64,000 nt of DNA from Leisingera thetidis (GTDB lineage: Bacteria; Pseudomonadota; Alphaproteobacteria; Rhodobacterales; Rhodobacteraceae), in assembly GCF_025857195.1 (NCBI RefSeq), contig NZ_CP109787.1, positions 809,501 to 873,500 of the forward strand. Direction: 5' to 3'. Of this stretch, positions 1-8,009 are shown piece after piece; within the stretch, counting starts at the first letter, position 1, and each line of letters starts with the position of its first letter. The notes below the pieces were generated by a model, which saw only the letters and a program-made list of their open reading frames with translations, did no database searches and had not been told where the DNA came from. A program made the translations under genes and the position numbers.

Positions 1-248
1 CGCCCTTCGTGCAGCTTGCAGGACCGTCGGGGGCGGTCTGGGAGTGGAATGCGCCTCAGGCCGGCAATTTCGTTAAGGGCACAGCAGCAGAGTTCGCGCA
101 AGTGGTCACGCAGACCCGCAATTTTGCCGATACCGGCCTGCAGGCTGCAGGAACCGCCGCGCAGGACTGGATGCGCATCGCCCAGTGCTTTGCCGGTCCG
201 CCGGAGACGCCGCCAGTGAAGGGAAGCCGTTTCACGGCGAAAGCCTGA
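1..248 (+). CDS. TIGR03084-family metal-binding protein, C-terminal fragment
   Basis: Only the last 82 residues or so are inside the window; the reading frame is open from the left edge, so the true start lies upstream. The tail carries the pattern I associate with the end of the TIGR03084 family (DinB/mycothiol-isomerase-like metal-binding fold): a sugar-like Trp patch (VWEWN), then VVTQTRN, DTGLQ and the closing DWMRIAQCFAGPP. The role of this family is not established, so no reaction is assigned. It converges on the dgoK-like gene, with a hairpin repeat between the two 3' ends. The family call comes from remembered consensus, not a search. Confidence 0.6.
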   Translation, partial: PFVQLAGPSGAVWEWNAPQAGNFVKGTAAEFAQVVTQTRNFADTGLQAAGTAAQDWMRIAQCFAGPPETPPVKGSRFTAKA

Positions 249-261
249 CCCGCCGGACACC

Positions 262-415
262 GGAGCAGGTGCTCCCGCCCGGCTTCGGCCTTCCTGGCGG
301 AAGGCCTGTGCCCGTTGGGCGTTGCGCCGCGCCTTGCGCGGCGCGACGCCCAAGGCTGCCAAGGGGGGCCGGCTACGCCGGGGCACCTGCAGGCGCGGGA
401 GTGCTCCGGGTTCTG
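262..415. repeat. Intergenic hairpin repeat, copy 1
   Basis: Copy 1 of a dispersed element. It opens with GTGCTCCCGCCCGGC and closes with GCGCGGGAGTGCTCC, which form inverted ends. The core is a long near-perfect hairpin at 315-353: TTGGGCGT and GCGCCGCGC on the left pair with GCGCGGCGC and ACGCCCAA on the right. It lies between two convergent genes, so a bidirectional terminator or mRNA 3'-end role is possible. There is no T-run after the stem. Other copies are at 9239-9380, 63542-63655 and, in part, 50461-50552. Confidence 0.7.
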
Positions 416-494
416 AATACGCTGCGGCCGACCAGGGGTGAAGAGCGGCCGCCTGGCCGGGCGGTCCGGCTTGACGGGCCGTTTTGCCGGGTCA

Positions 495-1328
495 CTAGCC
501 GGCCCAGGCGCGGGTCAGGCCTTCCAGCGTCATGCGGGTCGGGTCGGCCAGGGTGACCGGCAGCGCCTGCGCGTCCAAGGCTGCTGCGTACAGCGCCTGC
601 AGCGGTGCATCCGCAATCAAGGCCAGATTCTGACCCAGCCAATAGGGCCGGGCCGCGGCCAGCTCCGCGCCGAGCAGCAGGCCCCAGAGCCGCGCGCGCG
701 CCGCGTCCGCGGGCATATGCCCCAAAGCCGCCGCCGCCTGGACCGAGGCCAGCCGCGCCGCTGTCTGCTCCGGCCTGGAAATTCCGTCCGCCACCGCCTC
801 TGCCTGCGCGGTCCTGTCCCAATCGCCCACTGCCTCCAGCCCCATGGCCTGCGCCGCAGCCCGGGCCAGCTGCGCTGTCAGCGTGCTTTGAAAGCTGACG
901 GCTTCCCGCGCGCTTACCTGCACCCAGTGGGTCACCGCGCCGGGCAGGCAGACCACCCCGTCCCAATCCGGATTCAGCCGCAGGAAACCGCCAAGCCGGG
1001 CCACTGCGCCTTGCATGACCCCGCAGGGCGCCGCCTGGCAGAGGCCGGGCAGGGCGCAAACTTTCAGGCCTTCCAGCAGGGTCTCGCTGAGCGGCAATTC
1101 CGCCGGCAGCACCGGCACCGGATGCGGCGCCGCCAGAGCGCTGCCGCCCAGCACCACCGGGCCTGCCCGGCCGCCCAGCAGCTGCCGCAGCCCCGCGGCC
1201 AGCGCGGCCGGGCTGCTGTCGGGCAGCAGCAGCTTCCGGGCCGGGCCGCCGGTCATCTCCCAGGCCGTCAGTGCCGTTCCGTCCAGATTGGCGGCCAGCC
1301 AGCCGGCGCCGCTGCGGGGAGGGCGCAT
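495..1328 (-). CDS. dgoK: 2-dehydro-3-deoxygalactonokinase family protein (DgoK-like)
   Basis: 277 aa; DgoK enzymes phosphorylate 2-keto-3-deoxy-galactonate in the De Ley-Doudoroff route of galactose/galactonate breakdown in the cytoplasm. Family hallmarks are clear in the middle and C-terminal half: PGLCQ, NPDWDGVVCLPGAVTHWV (residues about 135-155), the SRPEQTAARL segment and GAELAAARPYWLGQ near 230. I chose the ATG at 1328 because it is followed at once by the conserved N-terminal strand; earlier codons in frame look non-coding. The N-terminus is odd: where the family normally has a D-W-G-T phosphate-binding loop, this protein reads AANLDGTALTAWEM, so ATP binding may be weakened. It faces an AraC-type regulator across a 378-base gap, a common arrangement for sugar catabolism. 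Confidence 0.8.
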   Translation of the reverse strand: MRPPRSGAGWLAANLDGTALTAWEMTGGPARKLLLPDSSPAALAAGLRQLLGGRAGPVVLGGSALAAPHPVPVLPAELPLSETLLEGLKVCALPGLCQAAPCGVMQGAVARLGGFLRLNPDWDGVVCLPGAVTHWVQVSAREAVSFQSTLTAQLARAAAQAMGLEAVGDWDRTAQAEAVADGISRPEQTAARLASVQAAAALGHMPADAARARLWGLLLGAELAAARPYWLGQNLALIADAPLQALYAAALDAQALPVTLADPTRMTLEGLTRAWAG

Positions 1329-1706
1329 GATGTCCTCACTTCCTCTGCCAATGCTTCGCAACAGCTTATGGCGGTGATTCCCGGCGGCGGCAAGAGAGCC
1401 GGCCGCGTGCTGGCATAGGCGCCTATACCCGTTAGGGGAGGGGCCTGTCCGCACGTATGCGCGTCATAGGCTAAAGCGCCCGGGATTTGTGCGAAAGACA
1501 GCCCGGACGGCCCTGCGCCCGGGATGCAATTTCCACTACTGTAAAGCTGCGGACGGTCCCGCCCGGCGCCAGCGCCAGGCCCGGCAGCCGCGCAGAACAC
1601 CAGCTGCCAGACGCAGCAATCCGCATTCCGGGCGGCAAGTCCCAGGCTGGACCCTGGCGCCGGACGCCCGCACCGCGACTGATGCACGACAGGAGACACT
1701 GCAGAC
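1329..1706. other. Intergenic region between divergent dgoK and araC-type genes
   Basis: This 378-base gap must hold the promoters of both flanking genes. I see no convincing sigma-70 pair, no long inverted repeat and no tRNA. The only clear signal is a ribosome binding site (CAGGAGA, about 1689-1695) ahead of the AraC-type start at 1707. Confidence 0.5.
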
Positions 1707-2723
1707 ATGCCCCGCACTCCGGCCCCGCAAAATGCGATCTTTGCCCAGCTGGCGGCACGCCATCTGCTGGCGCAGGGCTGCACGCCGGCCGCGGTGTTCG
1801 CCGGAACCGGGCTTGGCCGGGGTCTGCTGAACCAGGAGGAACCCACCGCACCATTTGCCGCAATCTCCGGCGTCTTCGGGCGCGCTGCGGAATTGACCGG
1901 CGATCCCCTGTTCGGCTTCCATCTCGGCTGTGGCACTGACCTGCGCTCGGCCGGGCTGCTCGGGTATATTGCCTGCAGCTCCCCGACCGCGGGCTGCTTC
2001 CTGCGCAATACAGCCCGCTATGCCGGCGTGATGAGCGACGCCTGGGATCTGGGAACCTCCCGGCTTGCGTCCCACGGGGAAATTTCCTGGGCGTGCAAGA
2101 CTGTTTCCGGTCAGCAGGCGCATCAGTATACGGAATTTCTGGCGGCGGTGTTCTTTACCGCCCTGCGCAAGGCAACTGAAACAGGAATCGAGCCTCAGGA
2201 AGCCGGGTTCACCCATCTGCGCAGCAGCGGAGCCGATGAAATGGCTGCCTACTTCGGCTGCCCGGTGACGTTTGGTGCGCCTGCCGGCTGTTTTGTTTTC
2301 AAACCGGAGGACCTGGAACTGCCTCTGGCCAGTGCCGACCGCATCCTGCTGCGGCTGCTGCGTGCCTATGGCGACCAGTTGCTGCAGGGACAAGGGCAGC
2401 GGCGCGGCAGCTCCGGACTGGCAGCCCAGGTCGAGGATGCGGTTTCCGCCCGGTTGTCCAGCGGCTCGGCCACGCTCGGAAATGTGGCGGCCGACCTGGG
2501 TATGAGCCCGCGCACCCTGTCGCGCAAGCTGGCGCAGGCGGGCACCAGCTACTTCACCATTCTTGAGGAGTTGCGCAAAGCCCTGGCAGTCCGCTATTTG
2601 CGGGAGAGCGGGTTGGCCCTGGCCGAAATCGCTTTTCTGCTGGGGTATTCCGGGCTGAGCAGCTTCAGCGAAGCCTTCCGGCGCTGGACGGGGCAAAGCC
2701 CGGGGCACTTCCGGTCACGCTAA
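1707..2723 (+). CDS. AraC-family transcriptional regulator with arabinose-binding-type sensor domain
   Basis: 338 aa cytoplasmic DNA-binding regulator. Residues about 20-205 resemble the PF12625-type N-terminal domain of GbdR/OruR/ArgR-like AraC proteins; residues about 240-335 form the two-helix-turn-helix AraC domain, seen as LGNVAADLGMSPRTLSRKL and the second motif beginning LAEIAFLLGYS and ending FRRWTGQSP. The start is set by ATG at 1707 with CAGGAGA about 11 bases upstream. It is transcribed away from the dgoK-like gene and ends about 400 bases before the EPS genes, so it may control either side; neighbouring position is the only support. The inducer cannot be read from sequence. Confidence 0.88.
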   Translation: MPRTPAPQNAIFAQLAARHLLAQGCTPAAVFAGTGLGRGLLNQEEPTAPFAAISGVFGRAAELTGDPLFGFHLGCGTDLRSAGLLGYIACSSPTAGCFLRNTARYAGVMSDAWDLGTSRLASHGEISWACKTVSGQQAHQYTEFLAAVFFTALRKATETGIEPQEAGFTHLRSSGADEMAAYFGCPVTFGAPAGCFVFKPEDLELPLASADRILLRLLRAYGDQLLQGQGQRRGSSGLAAQVEDAVSARLSSGSATLGNVAADLGMSPRTLSRKLAQAGTSYFTILEELRKALAVRYLRESGLALAEIAFLLGYSGLSSFSEAFRRWTGQSPGHFRSR

Positions 2724-3121
2724 CCGCAAGGCTGCTTGCAAGAGCGCTGCAATTCTCCTGATTCCAAGGCGCGTTTGCCCCGGACTCGAAACAATTTCCG
2801 CGCATTCCCGGAATTGTTTCCGCCCGCAGCCTGCCAATTGCGCGGTTTTGGGCATGTGCCAGAATTTTTCCATTATTTGCGCGCATTTTCCTAAATTTGT
2901 CTTAATTAGGGCAGGGTGCAGCAATGCACTGCTGCCAGGGGATAAGGCGGCCATTGAAATTGGCGCGGGCGCGTGGGGGCGCGCCCCGTTTTGAAACTGA
3001 AAATCAGGTGTGGCGAATCGCGGCCCAAGGCTGGCGGCGCGCCAGTAATAAGTGTGAACAGCCAGCTCCGGGGGGGCGGCTGTCCAGCCAATTCTGCGGC
3101 TGGATGAACGGGGGTATTGAA
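2724..3121 (+). other. AT-richer leader region upstream of the EPS genes
   Basis: A 398-base non-coding stretch between the AraC-type gene and the sugar transferase. It is visibly poorer in GC than its surroundings, especially 2860-2910 (runs of T and A). It holds the inverted repeat at 2788-2820. The first in-frame start (2924) would add 66 residues of poor, Cys/Arg-rich sequence to the sugar transferase and is not believed. I infer that the EPS promoter lies here but cannot name its -35/-10 boxes. Confidence 0.45.
2788..2820. promoter_or_regulatory. Inverted repeat, possible operator of the EPS operon
   Basis: GAAACAATTTCC (2788-2799) and GGAATTGTTTC (2810-2820) are inverted copies with a single one-base bulge, separated by 10 bases. 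It lies about 300 bases before the sugar transferase start in AT-rich DNA. Spacing and arm length suit a dimeric regulator; no regulator is identified. It could also be a weak terminator for the AraC-type gene, though no T-run follows directly. Confidence 0.35.
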
Positions 3122-3925
3122 ATGAAAGACATGGTTCCCGGTGGGGCGGGGCTGTCTTTTGTGCAGGGTGAACTGCAGGGAGGGCTGTCTGCGGAGGCCG
3201 TTCAAACCGTGCAGCCGTTGCGCATGCAGCCGGCCAACATGAATGCGGCTCTGAATGGGATCGTGCACGCCGGTCTGGCCCGGCGGGACAGCCGGGCGAA
3301 GCGGGGCGCAGGCGGCGGCACTTATGCCGCGGCGGGCAAGCGGTGGCTGGACCTGCTGCTGGTGCTCCTGAGCCTGCCGCTGACGCTGCCGCTGACGGCA
3401 CTGTGCGCCGCGGCGCTCTGGCTGGAGGGCGGGCGGCCCTTTTACACCCAGGCGCGGCTGGGCCGCGGCGGCCAGGTGTTCCGCATTCTCAAGCTGCGGA
3501 CCATGGTGCGTGATGCCGATGCTTTGCTGCAGCACTATCTGGACACGGATCCAGCCTTGCGCCGTGAGTGGGATGACACCCAGAAGCTCAAGAACGATCC
3601 GCGCGTCACCCGGGTCGGCCGCCTGCTGCGCATGGCCTCGCTGGACGAGCTGCCGCAGCTGTGGAATGTCCTCAATGGCGATATGAGTCTGGTCGGCCCG
3701 CGCCCGATGATGCCGGAACAGCTGCCGCTGTACGGCGATGCGGGCGCCTATTTCGCGCTGCGCCCGGGGATCACCGGCGTCTGGCAGGTCTCTGTCCGCA
3801 ACGAGGGCAGCTTTGCCAGCCGCGTGCAGGCTGATTCCGACTACCGGCTCGGGCTGTCGCTGGGCCGGGATCTGCAGCTGATCTGGCGGACGGTCGGTGT
3901 GGTGCTGAAAGGGACGGGATATTAA
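3122..3925 (+). CDS. Initiating sugar-phosphate transferase (polyprenyl-phosphate glycosylphosphotransferase, ExoY/WcaJ type)
   Basis: 267 aa. This family moves a hexose-1-phosphate from a nucleotide sugar to undecaprenyl phosphate in the inner membrane, the first step of EPS repeat-unit assembly. One hydrophobic segment at about 76-100 follows a basic stretch (AGKRWLDLLLVLLSLPL); the bacterial sugar transferase domain follows with KLRTMVRDAD, the S-x-DELPQLWNVLNGDMS block and LVGPRPMMP, ending in RPGITGVWQV. It lacks the large N-terminal multi-pass region, so it is the short ExoY form. I chose ATG 3122 because GGGGGT sits 6-8 bases upstream and family similarity begins well after it. It heads a run of three co-directional EPS genes. 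Confidence 0.9.
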   Translation: MKDMVPGGAGLSFVQGELQGGLSAEAVQTVQPLRMQPANMNAALNGIVHAGLARRDSRAKRGAGGGTYAAAGKRWLDLLLVLLSLPLTLPLTALCAAALWLEGGRPFYTQARLGRGGQVFRILKLRTMVRDADALLQHYLDTDPALRREWDDTQKLKNDPRVTRVGRLLRMASLDELPQLWNVLNGDMSLVGPRPMMPEQLPLYGDAGAYFALRPGITGVWQVSVRNEGSFASRVQADSDYRLGLSLGRDLQLIWRTVGVVLKGTGY

Positions 3926-4075
3926 TCTCTGTCTGATCCGCTGCGGGCCCGTCATCCGGTGCCGGCGGCAGGTCAGCCAGCCATTGCAGGGAGCGTGGTT
4001 GTGAAGCATTTTGCGGTATCAGGGGCATTTGCCGCCAGCCCGGCGCAAAGCCCGCAGGAGGAAAAAGAGGACGGC

Positions 4076-4918
4076 ATGACCGAGCAAGGCTTCAAGCGGT
4101 TCCGCCGCCGCCGGGCACCGGCGGCTGCCATGCCTTCTGCGGTTGGCGCCGCGGAGGTGCCGCAGCTGGCCGGGCCGGCGGCGGGCACGGCCGCGCAGCT
4201 GCCCGCACCCCTGCCGGAGCCCTGGGACCGGATCCGCCAGCTTCCTTTCGATGCCGCCGCACAGGCAAAGGCGCGCCTGCCGCTGGTCAGCCGTTTCCGC
4301 ACCGCGCCTGCGGCCAAGTCCTTTGACCTCTTGCGCACCCGGCTTTTGCACACCCTGAAGGCCCGCGGCTGGAAACGGGTTGCGGTGACCGCCCCGGCGG
4401 CGGGCTGCGGAACCACCTTTACGGCGGTGAACCTTGCGTTGAGCCTGGCCCGGGTTCCGGGCAGCCGCACCATCCTGATGGACATGAACTTCCGCCGCCC
4501 CGGCGTGGCACAGGCGCTGGGGATGCAGGCGCCCTGGGATCTGGCGGATTTCCTGTCCGGGACCGTGCGGATGGAGGACCGGCTGCTGCGTCCGCTGCCC
4601 GCGCTGGCGGTCGGCCTCAACGGGACCGTGGATCAGGACGCGGCGGAGCTGCTGCATGGCTGCAGCTGCGCTGAGGCACTGGACGGCATGATGCTGCGTT
4701 CGGGGGCCGATACTGCTCTGTTCGACCTGCCGCCGGTGCTGGAGCATGACGACACCGCCGCCTTCCTGCCGCAGGTGGACGCGGTGCTGCTGATCTCGGA
4801 CGGCACCAGCACCACCGCCGCGCAGCTGGCTGCCTGCGAGAAGATGCTGGCGGGCCAGACCCAATTGCTGGGGGTGGTGCTGAACCGGGCGGGCAGAACG
4901 GACCACCCGCTGAACTAG
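4076..4918 (+). CDS. CpsD/CapB-like tyrosine-kinase-family P-loop protein, Walker A lysine absent
   Basis: 280 aa. BY-kinases are cytoplasmic partners of Wzz-type proteins and set EPS chain length through autophosphorylation. Residues about 80-270 show the fold: RFRTAPAAKSFDLLRTRL, a P-loop region VTAPAAGCGTTFTAVNLA, a Walker A' strand TILMDMNFRRPG and a Walker B strand ALFDLPPVL. The P-loop reads G-C-G-T-T where G-x-G-K-T/S is normal, so the catalytic lysine is missing. There is also no Tyr-rich tail; the protein ends HPLN. I infer a non-catalytic or altered partner of the Wzz-like protein that follows. The start at 4076 has a strong GCAGGAGG site upstream; the longer form from 3959 would read through that site. 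Confidence 0.8.
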   Translation: MTEQGFKRFRRRRAPAAAMPSAVGAAEVPQLAGPAAGTAAQLPAPLPEPWDRIRQLPFDAAAQAKARLPLVSRFRTAPAAKSFDLLRTRLLHTLKARGWKRVAVTAPAAGCGTTFTAVNLALSLARVPGSRTILMDMNFRRPGVAQALGMQAPWDLADFLSGTVRMEDRLLRPLPALAVGLNGTVDQDAAELLHGCSCAEALDGMMLRSGADTALFDLPPVLEHDDTAAFLPQVDAVLLISDGTSTTAAQLAACEKMLAGQTQLLGVVLNRAGRTDHPLN

Positions 4919-5040
4919 GCGTTGACGCCTTAGTTTTGCCCGGTTGCTGTGGTCAGTGGGACCGGGCAGTGACGGCCCGCGTGCGACCGCAATGCAGGAC
5001 ACAGGACACCGGCAACAGGCCGGAACAAGAGAACAGACAG

Positions 5041-6282
5041 ATGGGGCCGATTTACTCGCTTGGCGATTTCCTGGACATGGTGCGGCGCAGGCTGTTCACC
5101 ATTTCCGGCGTGTTTGTCCTTGGCTGCCTCGTTTCACTTTGGTTCGCCGCCAGCCAGCAGCATGAATACGAAACCGCCGAGGTGTTGCAGATCACCCAGC
5201 CGCAGATCGCCGGGGAGCTGGCAAAATCCACCGTCGAAGGCTCCTCTGCCCGGCGCATGCAGCTGATTGAACAGCGTCTGATGGCGCGCGGCACGGTTCT
5301 GGAGATTATTGAAAAGTTCGGTTTTTATGCGGATATGGGGGCGCTGACCCAACTGCAGAAAGTGGCGCTGCTGCGCGAGTCGGTGCGCATCACCGGTGTT
5401 GCAGCCGCCCGCGAAGGCTTTGCTGATGACGGCACCATCTCGGTGCTGACCATCACCGCCCGCATGCCCACCGCCGAACAGGCACAGCAGGCGGCCAGCG
5501 AATTCGGCCGCCGCACGATCGAGCTCAGCGTTGCCACCCGGATCGACCAGGCCCGCGAAACCCTCAGCTTCTTCGCCGAAAAGGAAGCCGCTCTGGCGGA
5601 TCAGGTCAGCGCGCTGGAAGATGAAATCGCGGCCTACCGCAATGCCAATGACGTGACCCTGCCCGGTACCATCGAATTCCGCCGTGCCGAGATTGCGGCG
5701 ATGAACGAGGGGCTTCTGGAGATCGCCCGTGAACGGATCGAAATCCGCCGTGCCGCCGATCAGGCGCAGGCCAGCGAACGTCCCGCAACCGCCCGCCGCA
5801 TGCTGGCGGAGGCGGAGCAGAAGCTGGCAACGCTGGACGCGCAGGAAGCACTGCTGAGCGAACGCAAGGCCGGGCTTGAGGCCTCCTTGCAGACCACACC
5901 GGAGGTAGAGCGCCGGCTGGGCGCCTATGACCGCCGCATGGAGCAAGTGCAAGGCGAGCTGGCCCTGATGACAGCCCGCCGCAATGAGGCCGAGGTCGGC
6001 TTCCGGCTGGAAACCGGCCGCCAGTCCGAGCGGCTGATGGTGATCGAACCCGCGCCCCTGCCGGACTACCCGGTGACCGGCGCCCGCAAAACCAAGGCGC
6101 TGATGGGGGCGGCTGCCAGTCTGATTGCGGCGCTGCTGGCCGCCTTCCTGCAGGAACTGCGCCGCCCGGTGCTGCGCACCGCTGCGCAGATGGAGCGGGA
6201 GACCGGCCTGGTGCCGGTGGTTTCGATCCCGGTGATGGACACCCGCCCGCCGCGCCGCGGGCTGTTCAGGCGAAAGACGTAG
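5041..6282 (+). CDS. Wzz/GumC-type polysaccharide chain-length (co-polymerase) protein
   Basis: 413 aa inner-membrane protein with a cytoplasmic N-terminus, a first membrane span at about 20-38 (RLFTISGVFVLGCLVSLWF), a long periplasmic helical domain and a second span at about 352-372 (TKALMGAAASLIAALLAAF) before a basic tail. The central 150-330 region is rich in heptad-like Glu/Arg/Ala stretches, as in the coiled-coil arm of this family; a Pro-rich motif (PAPLPDYPV) precedes the second span as usual. ATG 5041 is chosen because the membrane span follows at the correct distance; the longer ORF adds 35 residues of Cys/Arg-rich sequence. It should pair with the CpsD-like protein just upstream (122-base gap) to regulate polymer length. 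Confidence 0.87.
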   Translation: MGPIYSLGDFLDMVRRRLFTISGVFVLGCLVSLWFAASQQHEYETAEVLQITQPQIAGELAKSTVEGSSARRMQLIEQRLMARGTVLEIIEKFGFYADMGALTQLQKVALLRESVRITGVAAAREGFADDGTISVLTITARMPTAEQAQQAASEFGRRTIELSVATRIDQARETLSFFAEKEAALADQVSALEDEIAAYRNANDVTLPGTIEFRRAEIAAMNEGLLEIARERIEIRRAADQAQASERPATARRMLAEAEQKLATLDAQEALLSERKAGLEASLQTTPEVERRLGAYDRRMEQVQGELALMTARRNEAEVGFRLETGRQSERLMVIEPAPLPDYPVTGARKTKALMGAAASLIAALLAAFLQELRRPVLRTAAQMERETGLVPVVSIPVMDTRPPRRGLFRRKT

Positions 6283-6297
6283 GAACCAGACGTCTTC

Positions 6298-6345
6298 GCC
6301 CGGCCGATAGGCCGGGCAGCGCCCGACCCTCCCCGCGGGAGGGCG
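6298..6345. terminator. Tandem GC-rich hairpins between convergent genes
   Basis: GCCCGGCC-GATA-GGCCGGGC (6298-6317) is a perfect 8-base stem. It is followed directly by a second stem, CCCTCCC-CGC-GGGAGGG, flanked by AGCG/CGCT. Both lie between the end of the Wzz-like gene (+) and the end of the flippase (-). There is no T-run, so a classic intrinsic terminator is not proven; an mRNA 3'-protection role is equally possible. Confidence 0.45.
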
Positions 6346-6416
6346 CTGTCCCACCCGCCCAGGGCCGGGCGTTGCCCTCACCGGTTTTTTCGAAGATTGC
6401 GGATGCTGGCTCTTGG

Positions 6417-7787
6417 TCAGGGTGCACTCAACGCCGCCGCCATTGCCGTGATCCCGTCCCAGTGCCAGTTCAGCGCCGCGCCGCCTGCCGCAACGGCCAG
6501 CAGCGCAAAACCCGCATCGTGCAGCGGATCCCAGACATGATGCCGGCGCGCCAGCCGCACCAGCACCGGGTAGGCGGCCAGCATCGCCAGCCCCAGTGCC
6601 GCAATGCCGCCCGCCAGCCCGAACCACACCACGCCGCCCAGGAACAGCGCCGTCTGCAGGCAGGCCCGTGCCGCCGAGAAGACAAAAAAGCCGCGGCTGT
6701 CGCCCGCCGCCAATGCCGCCTGGTCATAGGTCATGGTGATCACCGCCGGCGCCAGAGCCAGCGCAATCAGCACGATCATCGGCCCGGCCTGCACATAGCG
6801 CTCATCGTACAGCAGTTGCACCAGCCAAGGACCGGCCCAGGCCATCGCCAGCAGCATTCCCAGGATCGCCGCCGTCAGACCGCCGCGCAGCTGCCGCTGC
6901 CGCCGCAGGTTTTCCGGCGCTTCCCGCGCGGGCTTGTCCCGGTAGACCGGGATCATCAGCCGCTGGTTCACCGCATGGCCCAGCAGCATCGGAAAGCTCG
7001 CCAGGAAATAGCCGATATTGTAGATGCCCAGCACTTCAAGGGAGACGAATTTCCCCAGGATCGCCCGGTCCCCTTGCGAGGTCAGGAACCAGAAGGCGGT
7101 CGACAGGAAAATCCACTTGCCGAAATGAATGAGCTCGCTGGCGGCGGCTTTCTCCCAGCGGAACCGGTTGGCCGCGCCCGGCAGCCCGCAGTGGCAGAGC
7201 AGCAGCTTGGCCGCTGCCTGGATCACCCCGCCCAGAACCAGCGCAATCACCGATTGCGTCGCCAGCGCCAGCGTGATCATCGCCGCCAGCCCGATAACCT
7301 GCCCCCCCAGATCCAGCACCGTGACCCGGCCCGCCAGCAGGTGCCGGTGCGCGGTCTCGATCCGTGTCGGGTTGAAGCCGGCAATCGCCAGCCCGGCGCC
7401 GGCAACAGGCAGGTAGACCAGCAGCTCCGGCGCGCCATAAAACCGCGCCGCAGGCCAGGCCAGCAGCGCCGTCATGCCCCACAGGCCAAAGCCGCGGATC
7501 ACCTGGATGGTCCAGGCGGTGTTGAGGAACTCCGGATCGTCCCCCCGCCTGTTCTGGGCAATCGACGGCCCGATGCCCACATCCGAGAACAGCGACAGCC
7601 CCACCGTCACCACGGTAACCAGCGCCATCAGGCCAAAGGCTTCGGGAAACAGGATGCGGGTCAGGATCAGGTTGGAAGCCAGCCGCAGGGCCTGGCTGCC
7701 GCCATAGCCGATCATCAGCCAGGAGGCCGAACGCAGCACCCGCGCCATCATCCCCTGGCCGGCAAATAATGAGGCAACCCGCTGCAT
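6417..7787 (-). CDS. Wzx-type oligosaccharide flippase (MATE/MOP superfamily)
   Basis: 456 aa multi-pass inner-membrane protein that should flip lipid-linked repeat units to the periplasm. The N-terminus has the family pattern SASWLMIGYGGSQALRLASN, then LTRILFPEAFGLMALVTVV, and later the FRIET/LTSQGDRAILGKF-type segment near 245-260 that aligns with PST flippases. I count about 12-14 hydrophobic segments. ATG 7787 is chosen; a TTG at 7805 would add six residues and cannot be excluded. It is oriented against the three EPS genes before it and divergent from the GT4 gene after it, so its promoter lies in 7788-8009. Confidence 0.88.
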   Translation of the reverse strand: MQRVASLFAGQGMMARVLRSASWLMIGYGGSQALRLASNLILTRILFPEAFGLMALVTVVTVGLSLFSDVGIGPSIAQNRRGDDPEFLNTAWTIQVIRGFGLWGMTALLAWPAARFYGAPELLVYLPVAGAGLAIAGFNPTRIETAHRHLLAGRVTVLDLGGQVIGLAAMITLALATQSVIALVLGGVIQAAAKLLLCHCGLPGAANRFRWEKAAASELIHFGKWIFLSTAFWFLTSQGDRAILGKFVSLEVLGIYNIGYFLASFPMLLGHAVNQRLMIPVYRDKPAREAPENLRRQRQLRGGLTAAILGMLLAMAWAGPWLVQLLYDERYVQAGPMIVLIALALAPAVITMTYDQAALAAGDSRGFFVFSAARACLQTALFLGGVVWFGLAGGIAALGLAMLAAYPVLVRLARRHHVWDPLHDAGFALLAVAAGGAALNWHWDGITAMAAALSAP

Positions 7788-8009
7788 GTCCTTGCTGGTC
7801 TCCAATCGTCCGGTACCGCAGGCTAGGGAGGCGGGGAAGGGGCGTCAATCATGCGGCTGCCTGCGGCGCGGACTGTGCCTCGGCGGCCTGGATTTCCTGC
7901 ACAATCATGGCGCCTGTGCTGCATTCCCCACGTTTGCGCAACAAGCGGCAGGGGGTGCTGGGCAAGCCGTCAAACCGCCGCTAACCTGCCGCGGACACTT
8001 GTCTTTTGC

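Noticed and set aside
2924..3121. 66-residue N-terminal extension of the sugar transferase
   Set aside because: Cys/Arg-rich, no ribosome site, and sits in the AT-rich leader; ATG 3122 fits better.
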